NCBI GenBank assembly: GCA_022606425.2
Contig: JAHDVF020000172.1
Location: forward strand, 868,001 to 932,000
Direction of reading: 5' to 3'
Source: Lepidostoma basale
Taxonomy: Eukaryota > Arthropoda > Insecta > Trichoptera > Lepidostomatidae
Length of the DNA: 64,000 nucleotides
Part shown: positions 31,375-42,494 of the stretch, piece by piece
How the letters are laid out: each line of letters starts with the position of its first letter
Numbering within the stretch: the stretch's first letter is position 1
Translations under genes and position numbers: made by a program
Notes under the pieces: model-generated
Told to the model about the DNA's origin: nothing
What the model saw: only the letters and a program-made list of their open reading frames with translations
Databases searched by the model: none

Positions 31375-32310
31375 AAGATCTCATTTATACTATAAAAATA
31401 AATTACATCAATGTAATATCATCAACTAGAAATAAAGGTGTCAATGATCTTTATTTTGAGGTTCTTACAAGTGAAATAATATGTTGTAGGCAGAATGGTA
31501 TCGTTACATGCAAAACACCTCAGAGATGGTAAAAAACACCCATAATAAAGGGTCCAGTATTTATTAACGCACGAGGCAACTGTTCCGTTTCACCTGCTCA
31601 CTTTCAGTTCCCGGTCAATATTCTTAGTTCAAGTTATATTTGAACATACTGACATTTTGACGCTTTTTTAGGAGCTCTCCGCTCTTAGTTAACACACATT
31701 TATAGGATTTGAATCAATTTCCCCTTCTTATTTGGACACCTAAAATGAGCCTCGAATAAGTTGATCATAATATTATGTCATGCTACCAATCCACCTCCAC
31801 ATCTTTATTTCTGCGTCAACGCTTTATAAAAAAAATGACTAGAAATTTTACGCATTAATAATAGAAACATCGCGAGTAGTAACATTGTAGCCTTAATGAT
31901 TAAAAAGGATTTTCAAGAATATAATATTAATAATAACGAACAAGATCTAACATTAATCTTTATTTCTGTGTGTTCCCAATATCCAACAATCCAAAAATCC
32001 TAATGCCTTAAATTGTATTATTTTTCTTTCTCTTGGTCTAGATGGTGTGACCTATTTGTGGCAGTGGGATGTCCTGGGTCGATGACGTTTAGCTGTTCTT
32101 TCATCTTTCTAGTAATATTAAGTTGCCGAAATCAATGGAAGTCGAGTGTCATTCAGCTAGGATTTTCAACTTATTCATTTAAAAATCATAAATATTAGTT
32201 CTAAATCCAAATAATTTATAACTATAGAATACTAATGCAAAAACCAAAAAAGAGTCCAATCCAAAAAAAGTAGTTATGTAGTGAGTTTTTATTATTTATA
32301 AATACATTTA
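31375..32310. other. AT-rich spacer
   Basis: Nothing identified. Confidence 0.3.
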
Positions 32311-32314
32311 ATAA

Positions 32315-32395
32315 TGCCTTAGACAGGCGAAACAAAATAAAAAACCTCGAGAAAACAGACGTTTACAGTCGTATTAATAAATAATGCAGTAATAA
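32315..32395 (+). repeat. Fold-back family A right half
   Basis: TTAATAATGCCTTAGACAGG and GCGAAACAAAATA carry a GCCT/AGGC hairpin next to GAAAC; the arm GAGAAAACAGACGTTTAC follows. GTC is lost. Confidence 0.65.
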
Positions 32396-32630
32396 TTGGG
32401 AAATATAAATTAAAATAATACAATTAGAAAATACAATACCGAAAAAATATATAGAACAATTTAACACATTCGAGATAGATGTTTTCCTCAGTATATTTAA
32501 TGCGGTCGATATGATCCGTATGTATTTAATTAAAAATAATAATAACCTTTATTCATTCACTTAACTCCACTATCTTAAATTAAGTACACGAAAAACGATT
32601 TTGTGTTTTTTTTTAAATAACTTACAACTA

Positions 32631-33047
32631 ACTAACTAACTAACCATCACGCCGTCTCTCCGAAGGGGTAGGCAGAAAGAATGGACTGCCACACTTTACT
32701 TCCCTGACATATTTCTCTCGCTTCTTCAACATTCATACATCGTGTAATGCACGCGCGTCGATTCCTCTGACTCCTCACGTGGCCGACATTCAATATTTGA
32801 TTTATTTGATCTTGCCACGTTTTCCTCGGTCTTCCTCTATGTCTGGTTCTATTTACATCATTAACATATATTTGTTTTACAATTCTTTCTTTATTCATTC
32901 TTTCCATATGTCCAAATCATCTTAATGATCCTTTCATTATTTTGTTCATAGCACCATCATTCGCACCGCATTCACTTCTTATATTTTCATTCGACACGCT
33001 ATCATACGCAGAGTATCCACACATTCGTCTAAGAGATCTCATTTTTT
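32631..33047 (-). pseudogene. LINE-alpha C-terminal domain
   Basis: Minus strand: RSLRRMCGYSAYDSVSNENI, a frame break, MERMNKERIVKQIYVNDVNR, RGRPRKTWQDQINQILNVGH, RSQRNRRACITRCMNVEEAR and WQSILSAYPFGETA, then the GTTA tail at 32631-32645. The last 86 codons are open. Confidence 0.85.
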
Positions 33048-33112
33048 TAATATCAATAGCGGTAAGGACAATCCGAAACATCTAGCAGCGAAATAAAGAA
33101 TTGTTTTTTATG

Positions 33113-33175
33113 ACTAACTAACTAACTATCACGCCGTCTCCCCGAAGGGGTAGGTAGAAAGAATAGTCATGCGTA
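33113..33175 (-). pseudogene. LINE-alpha 3' tip
   Basis: Only the GTTA tail (reverse TAACTAACTAAC) and about 40 bp of the end remain. Confidence 0.7.
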
Positions 33176-33779
33176 GGTCACAGTACAGAACGCTTCATCA
33201 TCTCGGGTTATTCGGATAATTGACGTTCCGGTTAACTGACGTCCAGATTAACGACGTTCTACTGTATTTAAAAAAACGTTGTTTTAGAAACAGTCTACCA
33301 AAACAACATCGGTTGAATCCTGCTAGTTCACGTGCAAGAATGTGAATTATTCAACTATTTTTAGCGGCGAACGATCATGACATTTTGAACATTTTTCGCT
33401 CTAAATGTATCACTTCCACGCGGATGCAGGTAAAGTATTGTATTTTATTATCACTAGTAAACACAAAGCCTAACCGTAATCGCCGATTATTACGGTTACT
33501 GTTTAAATTACGTAAAAATCAAGTACCCGGGTATTTCCCCAAATCCTGTTCTCTGGGAAAAGTAGGTGAGCGATCCGATAGCGTTGCTTATGAAGCAAAA
33601 TCAAAATCACCATTGATGCAATGTGTGAATTCGTAGAAAGTCTTGGAATTCACCTCTTACAGCTTGAAATTAGAACATGTCAATACACAATACACCGGAT
33701 CGATCGATACATTTTCATACACAAACCTTATTCAAAATGAACATATTTGAATTACTAATCTATTATAAACACTTCTCCT

Positions 33780-34057
33780 TCTTATTTTTCTTTTAGTAGA
33801 TCTTTGACTTATTGTAAAACTATTTTTGCAGACCGATACCGCCATATTTAGCCTTAGTGGATATAGCGTGGAATTTATTCTTTGCAAGGCAAGGCAAGTT
33901 TTAGTTATTATTGCAGCATCGTCTGCATAACAAATGACATTAACAGTTATAACGCCCATTTTATAACCTGGTCCCGTGCCAGATCCTCTTCTATGATTTC
34001 GTCCATTATAAGTTTGAACAGAAATGGTCTCAAACTCTCTCCCTATCTTCTAAATAC
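33780..34057 (-). pseudogene. LINE RT fragment with YADD, copy 1
   Basis: Minus strand: GESLRPFLFKLIMDEIIEED, LARDQVIKWAL, a one-base shift, then ITVNVICYADDAAIITKTC. YADD is the catalytic RT motif (two of the three metal-binding aspartates), here intact. The segment points opposite to the LINE-alpha C-terminus that follows at 34060. Confidence 0.85.
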
Positions 34058-34059
34058 TT

Positions 34060-34320
34060 ACAAATAAGTTATTGCAGTGGGAATGAAAGAGTTAATAGTG
34101 AAAAATAATGAAAGGATCATAAATATGGTTTGGACACATGGAAATAATAAATGAAGAAAGAATGGTAAATAATATTGTTAAATAACGATTTAGACGGAAC
34201 TGAAAAAAGAGGAAGACGAAGGAAAACGTAGGACAATCAAATAAATCAAACAATACATGTCGGTTATGTAAGAATTTAGAGAAATCGGCATGCGTACATG
34301 ACACGATTAATAGATCTGAT
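34060..34320 (+). pseudogene. LINE-alpha C-terminus joined to inverted RT, copy 1
   Basis: ATTGCAGTGGGAATGAAAGA, then AATGAAAGGATCATAAATATG, GGTTTGGACACATGG, GAGGAAGACGAAGGAAAACG and CATGCGTACATGACACG. It is more decayed than most copies and lacks the tail. Confidence 0.7.
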
Positions 34321-34374
34321 GGACTCATTGAATGACTTGGTGATACTATGTGGAATTTAAACAACAACATTCTT

Positions 34375-34562
34375 TGCAAGTCATGTTAAATTTCAGTTAT
34401 TATTGCGGCATCGCCTGCATAAAAAATGATGTTAACGGATTAACCACCCATTTTATAACCCAGTCTCCCAGTCTTTTAAGCCAGCTATTCTTCTAGGATT
34501 TCGTCAATTATTAAAAGATTGAACAGAAAGGGTTTAATACTCTATCCCTGTCATATTAACAA
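34375..34562 (-). pseudogene. LINE RT fragment, copy 2 (YAGD)
   Basis: Minus strand: KPFLFNLLIIDEILEE, a gap with stops, VNIIFYAGDAAIITEI, HDLQRML. The catalytic YADD is YAGD, which would kill RT. It is the same segment and orientation as copy 1. Confidence 0.8.
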
Positions 34563-34589
34563 GTATAAATTAAACACGTGATAAATGCA

Positions 34590-34992
34590 AACGTCAGAAG
34601 TGAATGCGGCACGAATGAAAGTGTTATGAACAATAAAATGAAAAAATAAAAGGGTCATTAAAATGGTTTGGACACATGAAATGAATGACATAAGAAAGAA
34701 TGATAATTAAAGTGTATGTTAACGATCTAAATAGAACAAACATGGACAACATGGACAACAAACATATAGGATGATCGAGAAAATTGTGAAAAGATTAAAT
34801 CAATCAATTATTGATTGTCGGCCACGTGAGGAGTCGGAGAAATCGACGTGCGTGCTTGCAAAGAATGAATGCATGATGTATGAATGTTGAGAAATGTATG
34901 AGAGTAGTATGTCAGGAAAGAACAGTGAAGCGGTCTATTCTATCTGCCTATACCTTTGGAAGGACGGCACGATGGTTAGTTATTTATTTAGT
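34590..34992 (+). pseudogene. LINE-alpha C-terminus joined to inverted RT, copy 2
   Basis: GAATGCGGCACGAATGAAAG, GGGTCATTAAAATGGTTTGG, KVYVND-like and GRP-like residues, GAGGAGTCGGAGAAATCGAC, then TCTATCTGCCTATACC and a GTTAGTTATTTATTTAGTT tail. The joint to the inverted RT lies at the same place as in copy 1. Confidence 0.75.
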
Positions 34993-35021
34993 TACAAATT
35001 AAAATATTGGTTTTAATGAAA

Positions 35022-35175
35022 CAACAACAACAAACCATAATGCGTTTTGTAGGAAAAGAGAATGGATCACCACACGTTTCCTGACATACTGTTGATGTAA
35101 ATATAGTTTGGTGAAACCGCCTTAGATTAATTCATTAATAAAAGTATATTTTTTTTGCAGTTTTAATAAACTTTG
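35022..35175 (-). repeat. CAA-tailed element, copy 2
   Basis: CAACAACAACAAACCATAAT, AGAGAATGGATCACCACACG, CTGTTGATGTAAATATAGTT and TGGTGAAACCGCCTTAGATT align with 22678-22830. It also follows a plus-strand LINE-alpha end. Confidence 0.5.
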
Positions 35176-35327
35176 TATGAATCACGGTTTCATAAAAATG
35201 TTTTATTATAGTAAAAAATAACATGCACTTCGTGACAAAAACATTTCATGTTCTTTTATTAGTATTATTATTATTTTGTTGAATCGCTCTTTACATCATG
35301 ACAGCATAAACCAAATCGATGTAAGGG

Positions 35328-35500
35328 GTTTTATAGCTATTATACTGATTCTCGTGACATGTGATAGGTGGCTAATCTATCGCCATTTTATTGTCACGTG
35401 AAATCTACACCTGATCAAAGACAGTGTGAAACGAACTCGGAACCTTCGGGGTGGCAGTCAATGCACTTACCACTCAGACGCGAAGGTCGGCAGGTTCATT
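35328..35500 (-). mobile_element. tRNA-derived SINE
   Basis: Minus strand: GACCTTCGCGTCTGAGTGGT, a mutated B-box area (GGTTCCGAGTTCG), GACAATAAAATGGCGATAG and CACGAGAATCAGTATAATAG. The head is near 35490. It is full in outline but the B box is damaged. Confidence 0.8.
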
Positions 35501-36290
35501 AAGGTTCATTTAGATTCTTCTCCGTGCTATTTTGTAAAGGATTCAGTATTTCGTTTGTACATACTCGTATTTATAGATATCATTGTGAAGTGTTGGAAAC
35601 TTGAACCGGATTTGTAGAAAAATTGTATAATGATTGTAAAAAAACATGCAATGTACAATAGTGTGAAACGTAAAAAGAAGGGATTTCCCAGTTACCAAGA
35701 TAGAGAATCTTCATAATTTACTGAAGCATAATAGATATTGGCAGAAATCATGCATGCTAGCGGAAAGCATCTTTTGATTTGTAAAGACACTTCATAATCA
35801 TCGCGAAAACACATCTTCATGGAAATATATTGTTATTTAGATTTAGTAACAAGTAAAATACTTCGGGATTTTCTCACGTGTTGTGTATCGGTTTCGCATA
35901 ATTAGAAACCTTATTTTTTGCATAAATGCATAGCCAATTAGCGTTAATGACATTGCAGGATTTTCCAATTTTTCGTTTTTCTTTTATCACATTAGCAATG
36001 ACATAATTGACACACGTTATATTATAGTACAACGAGAGACTAGTGAACGTTTAGTTTTAAATATTGAATATCTGGTTTTTGACTGTTTGTCCCATTATTA
36101 TTAAATATTGAAGTAAGCAGTGATCCATGTATTATCAATACTTTAAGGTCCTATGAGTTCACCAATATATTTATTAATTTGTTAACGTTTAGAATATTCT
36201 AATTCCTCTTATTTCAACGTTAATAAATCTGAATTAATTTACTTTAGTTACATTTGTTGAATTTTAAGTAGGTATGTTAAATTATAATAC
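35501..36290. other. AT-rich spacer
   Basis: No recognised features. Confidence 0.3.
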
Positions 36291-36299
36291 AGTATGATT

Positions 36300-36660
36300 T
36301 AAGAATTAATTGTATCTCAATAGAGACGAAAATGTAAATTATTTGGAAATAGAATATCGTGGTCGAGGCGTTTACAGGACTTATGTGCTGTCATTGGTTG
36401 GGTTACACGATCACTTTATGTAATACAACATTCCCCATTCCGTCCTTCTTACGACCACCACGTCTGACAATTATTTTTGAAAGATGTATATATGCTTCTA
36501 TATTGAGAAACATTTCACATATTTTAGTTCAATCTACACTAGCGCCATCTATTAAGATTATTATCTCTATTGAGATACATTTAATTCTTAATGATTGACC
36601 CGTAATGGGTAAAATCCAGTATTTGTCTACGAGTATTTGTATACATTCAAAACAAAATTT
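36300..36660 (+). mobile_element. TIR family N, fullest copy
   Basis: TAAGAATTAATTGTATCTC with AATAGAGA (36300-36326) is mirrored at 36564-36590 with one mismatch. ATGATT flanks both ends (36294-36299 and 36591-36596), a possible target duplication. However the right-hand flank (CCGTAATGGGTAAAATCCAG to CATTCAAAAC) also recurs next to the copies at 13540 and 45020, so the mobile unit may be longer than the TIR pair. No transposase is present. Confidence 0.65.
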
Positions 36661-37478
36661 AGTATGATTTAATTAAATTAAATTATATGAACAAAATAAT
36701 TAAAATAACTAAGACTATGTAGCAACAAGTATCAAATATGTTATCACGTAAAACTATGTATTAAAATATTTGTATATAAATCAGTCCTATAATGATATAC
36801 ATAAACTTTTGGGAGTGCAATAATGTATATGGTATGTTTTGATAAATAAAATTGAATTAACAATTAATTTAATTTTAATTAAAGTATTTAAATATACATT
36901 CTTCGAAACTTAACTAATTTTTACCATAACTGGAATAGACAGAATATTTTTCCATGCTGTTGGTGTTTCCATTTTTTAAATACGTGAGATTTGACATCTA
37001 ACCACGTTATTGCATACATGTTAGTGCTCTTTGCCTAGTATTAAGAATGATTATACAAAAAAATACATTCCGTTTGTTCACTAAGTTTCTTTTTATCAGT
37101 TTAACAAAAATAAAAATATTATATTATTAGAAAGAAGGTATTCATAACTTTGCACTATGTGATTGAATATTAACCCAGCGTTTCTTATTTTTGATTACGT
37201 GCAGTGCTTTAGGGCAAAACTGAAGTGAGAAAATCTGGAGCCTTTTAAGAGTTTTAGAATACGGGTGGTATTAATTTTTAAATAAGTTTTCAATCTGCGA
37301 ACTTATTTAGGGTAAATAGACTGATAGGAGCAAAGGCGAAGGATCAAGGAGATTAGAACCACTTGGTTATAGGAGGCTCTTTAGGAGTTACAGGTCTAAT
37401 TAAACTTGGACAAGGAAATATCTTACTTTTATAAAGTAAATTTTTTTACAAATACGATATCAAAATTACGTATTTCTA
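36661..37478. other. AT-rich spacer
   Basis: Nothing identified. Confidence 0.3.
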
Positions 37479-37479
37479 A

Positions 37480-37642
37480 CTAACTAACCATCACGCCGTC
37501 CGCTCCGAAGTGGTAGGCAGAAAGAATGGACTGCCACACTTTTCTTTCCTAACATATTTCTCTCGATTCCTCAACATTCATACATCGTGCCATGCACGCG
37601 CGTCGATTTCTCTGACTCCTCACGTGGCCGACTTTCAATATA
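37480..37642 (-). pseudogene. LINE-alpha 3' end
   Basis: Minus strand: VGHVRSQRNRRACMARCMNV, EESREIC, WQSILSA and the GTTA tail at 37480-37490. Well conserved but only about 50 codons long. Confidence 0.8.
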
Positions 37643-37689
37643 AGTATTTCCTTAGCTTTAATGTCTTTATAAACAAAATATGAACTATA

Positions 37690-37782
37690 GTTTCGTAGAA
37701 GCACTTTATTATGAAAAATAATTTAAAAACACTTTTACATGTTTTTTAACCGGTTTCACTCCCACCGAAGCTACGTCAGAGG
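37690..37782 (-). repeat. Fold-back family F half
   Basis: Minus strand: CCTCTGACGTAGCTTCGGTG, GGAGTGAAACCGGTTAAAAA. The order matches CUGANGA, stem II, GAAAC-CG-GUU, but the box ends in T (CTGACGT, A9 changed). Confidence 0.6.
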
Positions 37783-37960
37783 AGAAGGCACAGAGGATGG
37801 ACCGCCGTACAGCTCTGTCCTGATATGGCTCTCTAGATTCCTCTACATTCATACATCGTAACATGCACACTCGTCGAGTTTTTCGAGTATTTGAGTATTT
37901 TTTTAAATATATTTGTTTGAATTGGCCATGCCATGCTTTTCTAGTTCTTCCACGGCATTG
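37783..37960 (-). pseudogene. LINE-alpha 3' end
   Basis: Minus strand: KTRKAWHGQFKQI-like, RRVCMLRCMNVEESREPYQD and CGGTCCATCCTCTGTGCCTT. It is decayed and joined directly to the fold-back F half. Confidence 0.7.
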
Positions 37961-38049
37961 TTAAATGTACTGTAAAGAAACAAGATGAGTAGATAGGCAT
38001 TAAAATCAAAATTATAACATCAGGTATGTTGATGGCTGGGGTTCCCAAA

Positions 38050-38335
38050 GTGGATAAATTGAGCATTGTTCCAGTTGTTACGTACGACAGAGCGATTGTA
38101 TTATGCGGCGCGGACAAGCCCCGAGAATTTCGTAGCGGCGTTCTTCGTTCGGAAATTCTCGGAAAACGCCACCAGTTCACGGAAAAGTGATGGGCTTACT
38201 ATGGAGTTAGTCATGGCAGACCACTACTCCACATTTTCGACGAACGCTGTGACCTTTGAGTCACGGCTCCGCATTTTTTATCGTCTAGTCTAGGACGGGA
38301 TAAGAGATCTCCATTATCATAGTGTATAAGTATGT
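38050..38335. other. GC-richer unassigned patch
   Basis: GCGGCGCGGACAAGCCCCGA, AGCGGCGTTCTTCGTTCGG and GACCTTTGAGTCACGGCTCC lie in a moderately GC-rich 280 bp. Both strands have open frames of about 75 codons, but neither shows a known motif. It could be host sequence or a degraded element; I cannot decide. Confidence 0.3.
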
Positions 38336-38795
38336 TATATAGTGATATAACTATCGATTATCGGATGACTGGGTTATAATGACCCGGTTTTGTTAAATGT
38401 ATTTTATCACCTTTCTTGTAATTTTACTGGTAAAACCCTCAAGTCATCTACATATCGTTATACATGTATATAATTATTAACCCATTGAACATTACATAAA
38501 ACAATAGAATTACATATTGTTAAATATGCTATACAGTATGACCACAAAAGTTGATCCTTATAAAAAAAATAGAAATGATAATGGCTTCTAATGAAATACG
38601 ATAGAGTCATCTTAAAATTATTTAAGATATTTCGTTTTTTTAATTATTTATTTTTTATTCGATTAAATTGATTGATGTTGATTTTTTAAAATAGCAGTAA
38701 TATCTGTGGTCATACTACATAAAATATATAGCAATTTATAATTCGATTGTTATATTGAGATTTTTGATGGGTTAAAAATGTACGTTTTTAAGAAA
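38336..38795. other. AT-rich spacer
   Basis: Nothing identified. Confidence 0.3.
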
Positions 38796-38799
38796 ATCG

Positions 38800-39070
38800 A
38801 ATGATTATTAAAACGTTGTTTTTTAACCACTTCCAATTATGTCATTGTTTCGACAGCGACCAGTTTCGCCAGGCTCGCTAGCATTGATAGACTGGAGTCA
38901 TTATTGACCTGTATATGTATATAAAATAGTAAGTTTATAACAATGTCACCAGTCTGCCGATGCCACCGAGCCTGGCGAAACCAGTCGCCATCGAAATAAA
39001 GACAAATGTGGATGTAGTTAAAAATCTTGTTTTAATTAATTAGTATCTACGAGTATATTTTAAATGAAAT
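38800..39070. repeat. Fold-back family E palindrome
   Basis: Left arm GTTTCGACAGCGACCAGTTT, CGCCAGGCTCGC and right arm GCGAGCCTGGCGAAACC-type sequence (GAGCCTGGCGAAACCAGTCG, CCATCGAAATAAAGACAAAT) mirror each other. The plus strand has CTGCCGA, T, GCCA/TGGC hairpin, GAAAC, CA, GTC: the same layout as hammerheads but A6 is C. Confidence 0.75.
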
Positions 39071-39579
39071 TCAGATTACTAATGGATTATAAAATATATG
39101 ACAAAGTTGTTTTATTAAACTTGTTTTATATTATTCGACCTCATATTGTATTATTTACAGAAGTATAGTTACACACAAATAATAACAGTAAAACTGATAA
39201 ATAATACAAATAAATAAATAAATACATAAATAAAAAAATAAACATTGAATATTTTTTATTTCCAGGATTTAAAGTAAATCATCTAAATGACTAAATCAAA
39301 CTAATGATGACATTAATCGTGATTTCAATCTGTTTTATTGCTCTGTCACGAAAAGGGAAACCCAAAAGTCATTGTCTATATGTCATTAAAATCGCGAATG
39401 TATAATTTTTTTTATGAATATGTCAACGCTTATTTAACATTTAAACCAGTACTGAATATTAACAATAACGTATATTTAATTGGGTTGAATTTTCCCAACT
39501 ATTTCGTAATTTTGAAATATCATATTTTTCTCAAGTTGCGTCAAATAAAATATGTTTGTGAAAACGTCCCATTCCCATT

Positions 39580-39640
39580 AAAAATATTAAAACTTCTAGA
39601 AAACAGACGTTTTCATTCGTATTTTTTAAAACAAGTTTTT
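39580..39640 (+). repeat. Fold-back family A right arm
   Basis: AAAACTTCTAGAAAACAGAC and GTTTTCATTCGTATTTTT only. Confidence 0.7.
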
Positions 39641-39854
39641 AATTTCTATTTTTTACTTTGGAGCATTTAAAAAAATATATTAAAACAAATTATTAAGGTA
39701 GCGACAGAGTCAACTGAATCAAATAGTATTCAGCTAAAAAAAGGCATTAAAAAGCTCGAGTCACATGGTTAAACCAAGAAATTGAAAGTTTTCATATTTC
39801 ATTTACCTAAGTTATTATATAAAATATTTACCCTCTGAATAAACGCACTCAAAA

Positions 39855-40270
39855 GTGAAAAAAACTGTGTTTTAATTCATAAAAAACGTTATTATGGAAT
39901 TCCATTTCATTTTTCATTTCATTTAATTTATTTTAATAACAATTACAAACATTACAGACATATAGTTCCAGATCGTTTGCAATTACATTATAAGAATTTA
40001 AAAGAGAAGCATAAAAAAATAAGCTTAAAAAAAAGAATCATAGCATTGATATTGCATCGCTGGCGCTGAGGCATCTCACACTATCACGAAATATGTCGAC
40101 CTCCGAGGCAACCCGGTTAAGCAATAAGATTGCCCTGCCAACAGGCATAACCATTGGCAGGTTGGTTTTGCAGCGCGGCAAATAAAACAATCTGTGCTGT
40201 CTTTGACGCCTTTAGAAATTAAAAAAAATATGTATTTGAACCACCTCACAGATTTCAAAATGCAATTTAG
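39855..40270 (-). repeat. Family J end and possible LINE 3' end
   Basis: 39855-39900 matches the family J/C outer end. 39905-40270 starts on the plus strand with CATTTCATTTTTCATTTCAT, the reverse of an AAATG-type tail, and has GGCAACCCGGTTAAGCAATA and GCAGCGCGGCAAATAAAAC. A minus-strand frame of 60 codons has no diagnostic motif. A retroelement end is likely; the clade is not known. Confidence 0.4.
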
Positions 40271-40556
40271 ACTTTAAACGCGCTGTTTAAATTCGAAGAA
40301 ATTATCGCTTCAATGTGCCGAGGTTTTACTGTGATTAATTTAAGATGTGTTTCAATAGAACCATATAAAGAGATGGAGGATCTTTGACTTGCCCCAGATT
40401 ATCTCATTTTTGTCCGATAAATAGATTTCCTAGAAAAATCTTGTCGTAAATGTGCCACGAGTGATTTTTTTTAATTTAGGCGACTTTTTACGGTCGAGTG
40501 CCATATATGAATAACCGCAAAGTAATGGTATTACGTTTGTGCGTACGTAAGACATT

Positions 40557-40813
40557 GTAGTAATAGTTATTGAATATACTATGACGAATTTTTATATGAC
40601 TACAGTTTTTCCACTTTTCACATTATATTTCTAGACAAATTTTGAAGGTTTTACACCTTCATCACCGGGAGAATGATATGTAGTAACTATGTAGTAATAG
40701 TTATTGAATATACTATAACGAATTTTTATATGACTACAGTTTTTCCACTTTTCACATTATATTTATAGACAAATTTTGAAAGTTTTACACCTTCATCACC
40801 GGGAGAATGATAG
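40557..40813 (-). repeat. 134-bp tandem dimer with hammerhead-like modules
   Basis: Two copies of about 123 bp start at 40557 and 40691 (period 134), differing at only a few bases. On the minus strand each holds CCGGTGATGA, A, GGTGTAAAACC, TTCAAAAT, TTGTC, followed by TAGA or TATA. It is a relative of family J with a decayed GAAAC. Same-strand tandem repetition contrasts with the inverted arrangement of the other families and resembles the dimeric layout of retrozymes. Confidence 0.65.
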
Positions 40814-40924
40814 TACTAACCAAACATATTTTTAACAGTTCGTTCATAAATCGTCATTATGGAATACCACAGAGTCAACGCCTTAATTTTATCAAATTAT
40901 AATCTATTTATTTATATAATTATT

Positions 40925-41215
40925 TTTACTATAACTATATTTTTAATTAAAATTTTTGGTAGAAGTTCATTTTAAATAATGAAAACAAAAAAAATTCGAC
41001 ACAAAATTACTTTATTATTAAGAATTTAGTGTGCTTCCACTTGTGTTTAAGTTCGACCGGTTTCGGCAGCTTCCTGCCATCTTCTGATGACCAGAAGACC
41101 AAAAGTTGGCAGCAAGCTGCCGAAACCGGTCAAACATAAGCACAAGTGGAAACACACTAAATACATAATAATAAAGTAATTTTGTATAAAAAAAAATTGT
41201 TTTCATTATAACTGT
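40925..41215. repeat. Fold-back family D palindrome
   Basis: The arms run from TTTTTGGTAGAAGTTCATTT and CAAAATTACTTTATTATTAA to the mirrored AATAATAAAGTAATTTTG and TGTTTTCATTAT. Centres: minus CAGAAGA, T, GGCAG/CTGCC, GAAAC, CG, GTC; plus CCAGAAGACC, then GGCAG/CTGCC, GAAAC, CG, GTC. Box position U4 is A in both, so activity is unlikely while the fold is kept. Confidence 0.75.
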
Positions 41216-41264
41216 ATTTTTAAAAATATTGTTAAAAATAAAATCGGCCTCGCAAGGTTTCAGA

Positions 41265-41378
41265 GAAAAGAAGTTGAGGAAGCGAGAGAAATATGTCAGG
41301 AAAGAAAAGTGTGTCAGTCCATTATTTCTGCCTACCCCTTCGGTGAGACGGCGTGATGATAAGTAAGTTAGTTAGTTA
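41265..41378 (+). pseudogene. LINE-alpha 3' tip
   Basis: VEEAREICQERKVCQSIISA, YPFGETA and a GTTA tail. Clean but only about 30 codons long. Confidence 0.75.
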
Positions 41379-41651
41379 AGTTGTCATATGAAATTTCACG
41401 GAAGAAATTTATTGTAAATAATAAAAATAAAATTGTATTTTTTATTATGTATATTTAGTTAAAATCCACTACTGTTCGTATGACTTTAGTGAATTTTAAG
41501 TAAACAAACATTTTAAAAATAAACGTTTTTTTATTACCATATTTACATTAAAAATCGTAACCTATAAAATAAGTATCTAAATATCTTTAAATCTAAGAAA
41601 ATAAATTATCAGAATTTTTATTATTATTTGTATTTAAAGATAAATAAAATA

Positions 41652-41723
41652 AAAACACTGTACTTTGTTTTTCACCACTATATTTTTCACCGCATAGTGG
41701 TGAAAAACAAAGTACAGTGTTTT
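41652..41723. repeat. Perfect 29-bp hairpin
   Basis: 41652-41680 and 41695-41723 are exact reverse complements around a 14-nt loop. No ribozyme-like core. AT-rich arms continue outward with weaker pairing. Confidence 0.85.
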
Positions 41724-42269
41724 TAATTTAATTTACTTTAAATATAAACAATAATTTAAAAAAATTGAATGACTAACCACAAAGTGAATGCTTCATACGA
41801 AAAAATTATTGTAGTAGTCAGAAATAGTGTACACTACGGACGATTATGGGTTTTGCTAAAAAAAATAAACGAAAGCTTTACACATTGATTATGAAACCCG
41901 TAGCTTTGAAATAAGGGATGTGAGTTTTTTCTCATGACCATTTAAATAGTAAAAAATATTTTATAAATGGTCAAAATATCACCAATTATTGCTAGATCGA
42001 CCTCACTTATGGGTCAAAAATGGTCAAAATGCCATTAACTATTAAAAAAAACTACTTCAATGGGTCAGAAATATAAACTATGTCAAAGCGAGATGAAATA
42101 AACCTCATTATGTCTTAATTGAAAATCTTGTGTTTCATATATGGATTAATCCGGGTAGATACTATACTTGGTAATGTCACTTTTGCAAGAGTATTTTAAT
42201 ATTCATGCGAGATGTTAGTTTATCTGTAAGGACGCAGGTATGAATAATACAGTACAAACAGAGTAATTA

Positions 42270-42485
42270 TTTTGAATTGAAACGTCTGTTTTTTGGAAGT
42301 TGTATCAAATGTAATATATTAAATCTTTTAAAAAAACTTCTAGGAAACTGATTTCTTTGTTTCTACTGTATCATTTATTCTTACGTCTATTTATAAAATA
42401 TAATAAATCTTTTAGAAAACATATGTTTTTGTTCAAATTATGTGGTTAATATGGAATTTAACATCATTGTTCAAGAAACAAATTG
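42270..42485. repeat. Fold-back family A, rearranged
   Basis: GAAACGTCTGTTTTTTGGAA, AAAACTTCTAGGAAACTG, then a second right arm TCTTTTAGAAAACATATG and end ATGGAATTTAACATCATTG. Two right arms follow one left arm; the centre is lost. Confidence 0.6.
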
Positions 42486-42494
42486 TATATTACT

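Noticed and set aside
31161..31532. 123-codon plus-strand open frame as a gene
   Set aside because: It runs straight through a family C fold-back module (31255-31370) and is hydrophobic by AT bias alone.
36294..36596. ATGATT accepted as a sure target-site duplication
   Set aside because: The right flank is conserved next to other copies, so it may be part of the repeat.
39338..39670. 110-codon plus-strand open frame as a host gene
   Set aside because: AT-rich with no domain, signal peptide or splice context, and its end overlaps a family A fold-back arm.
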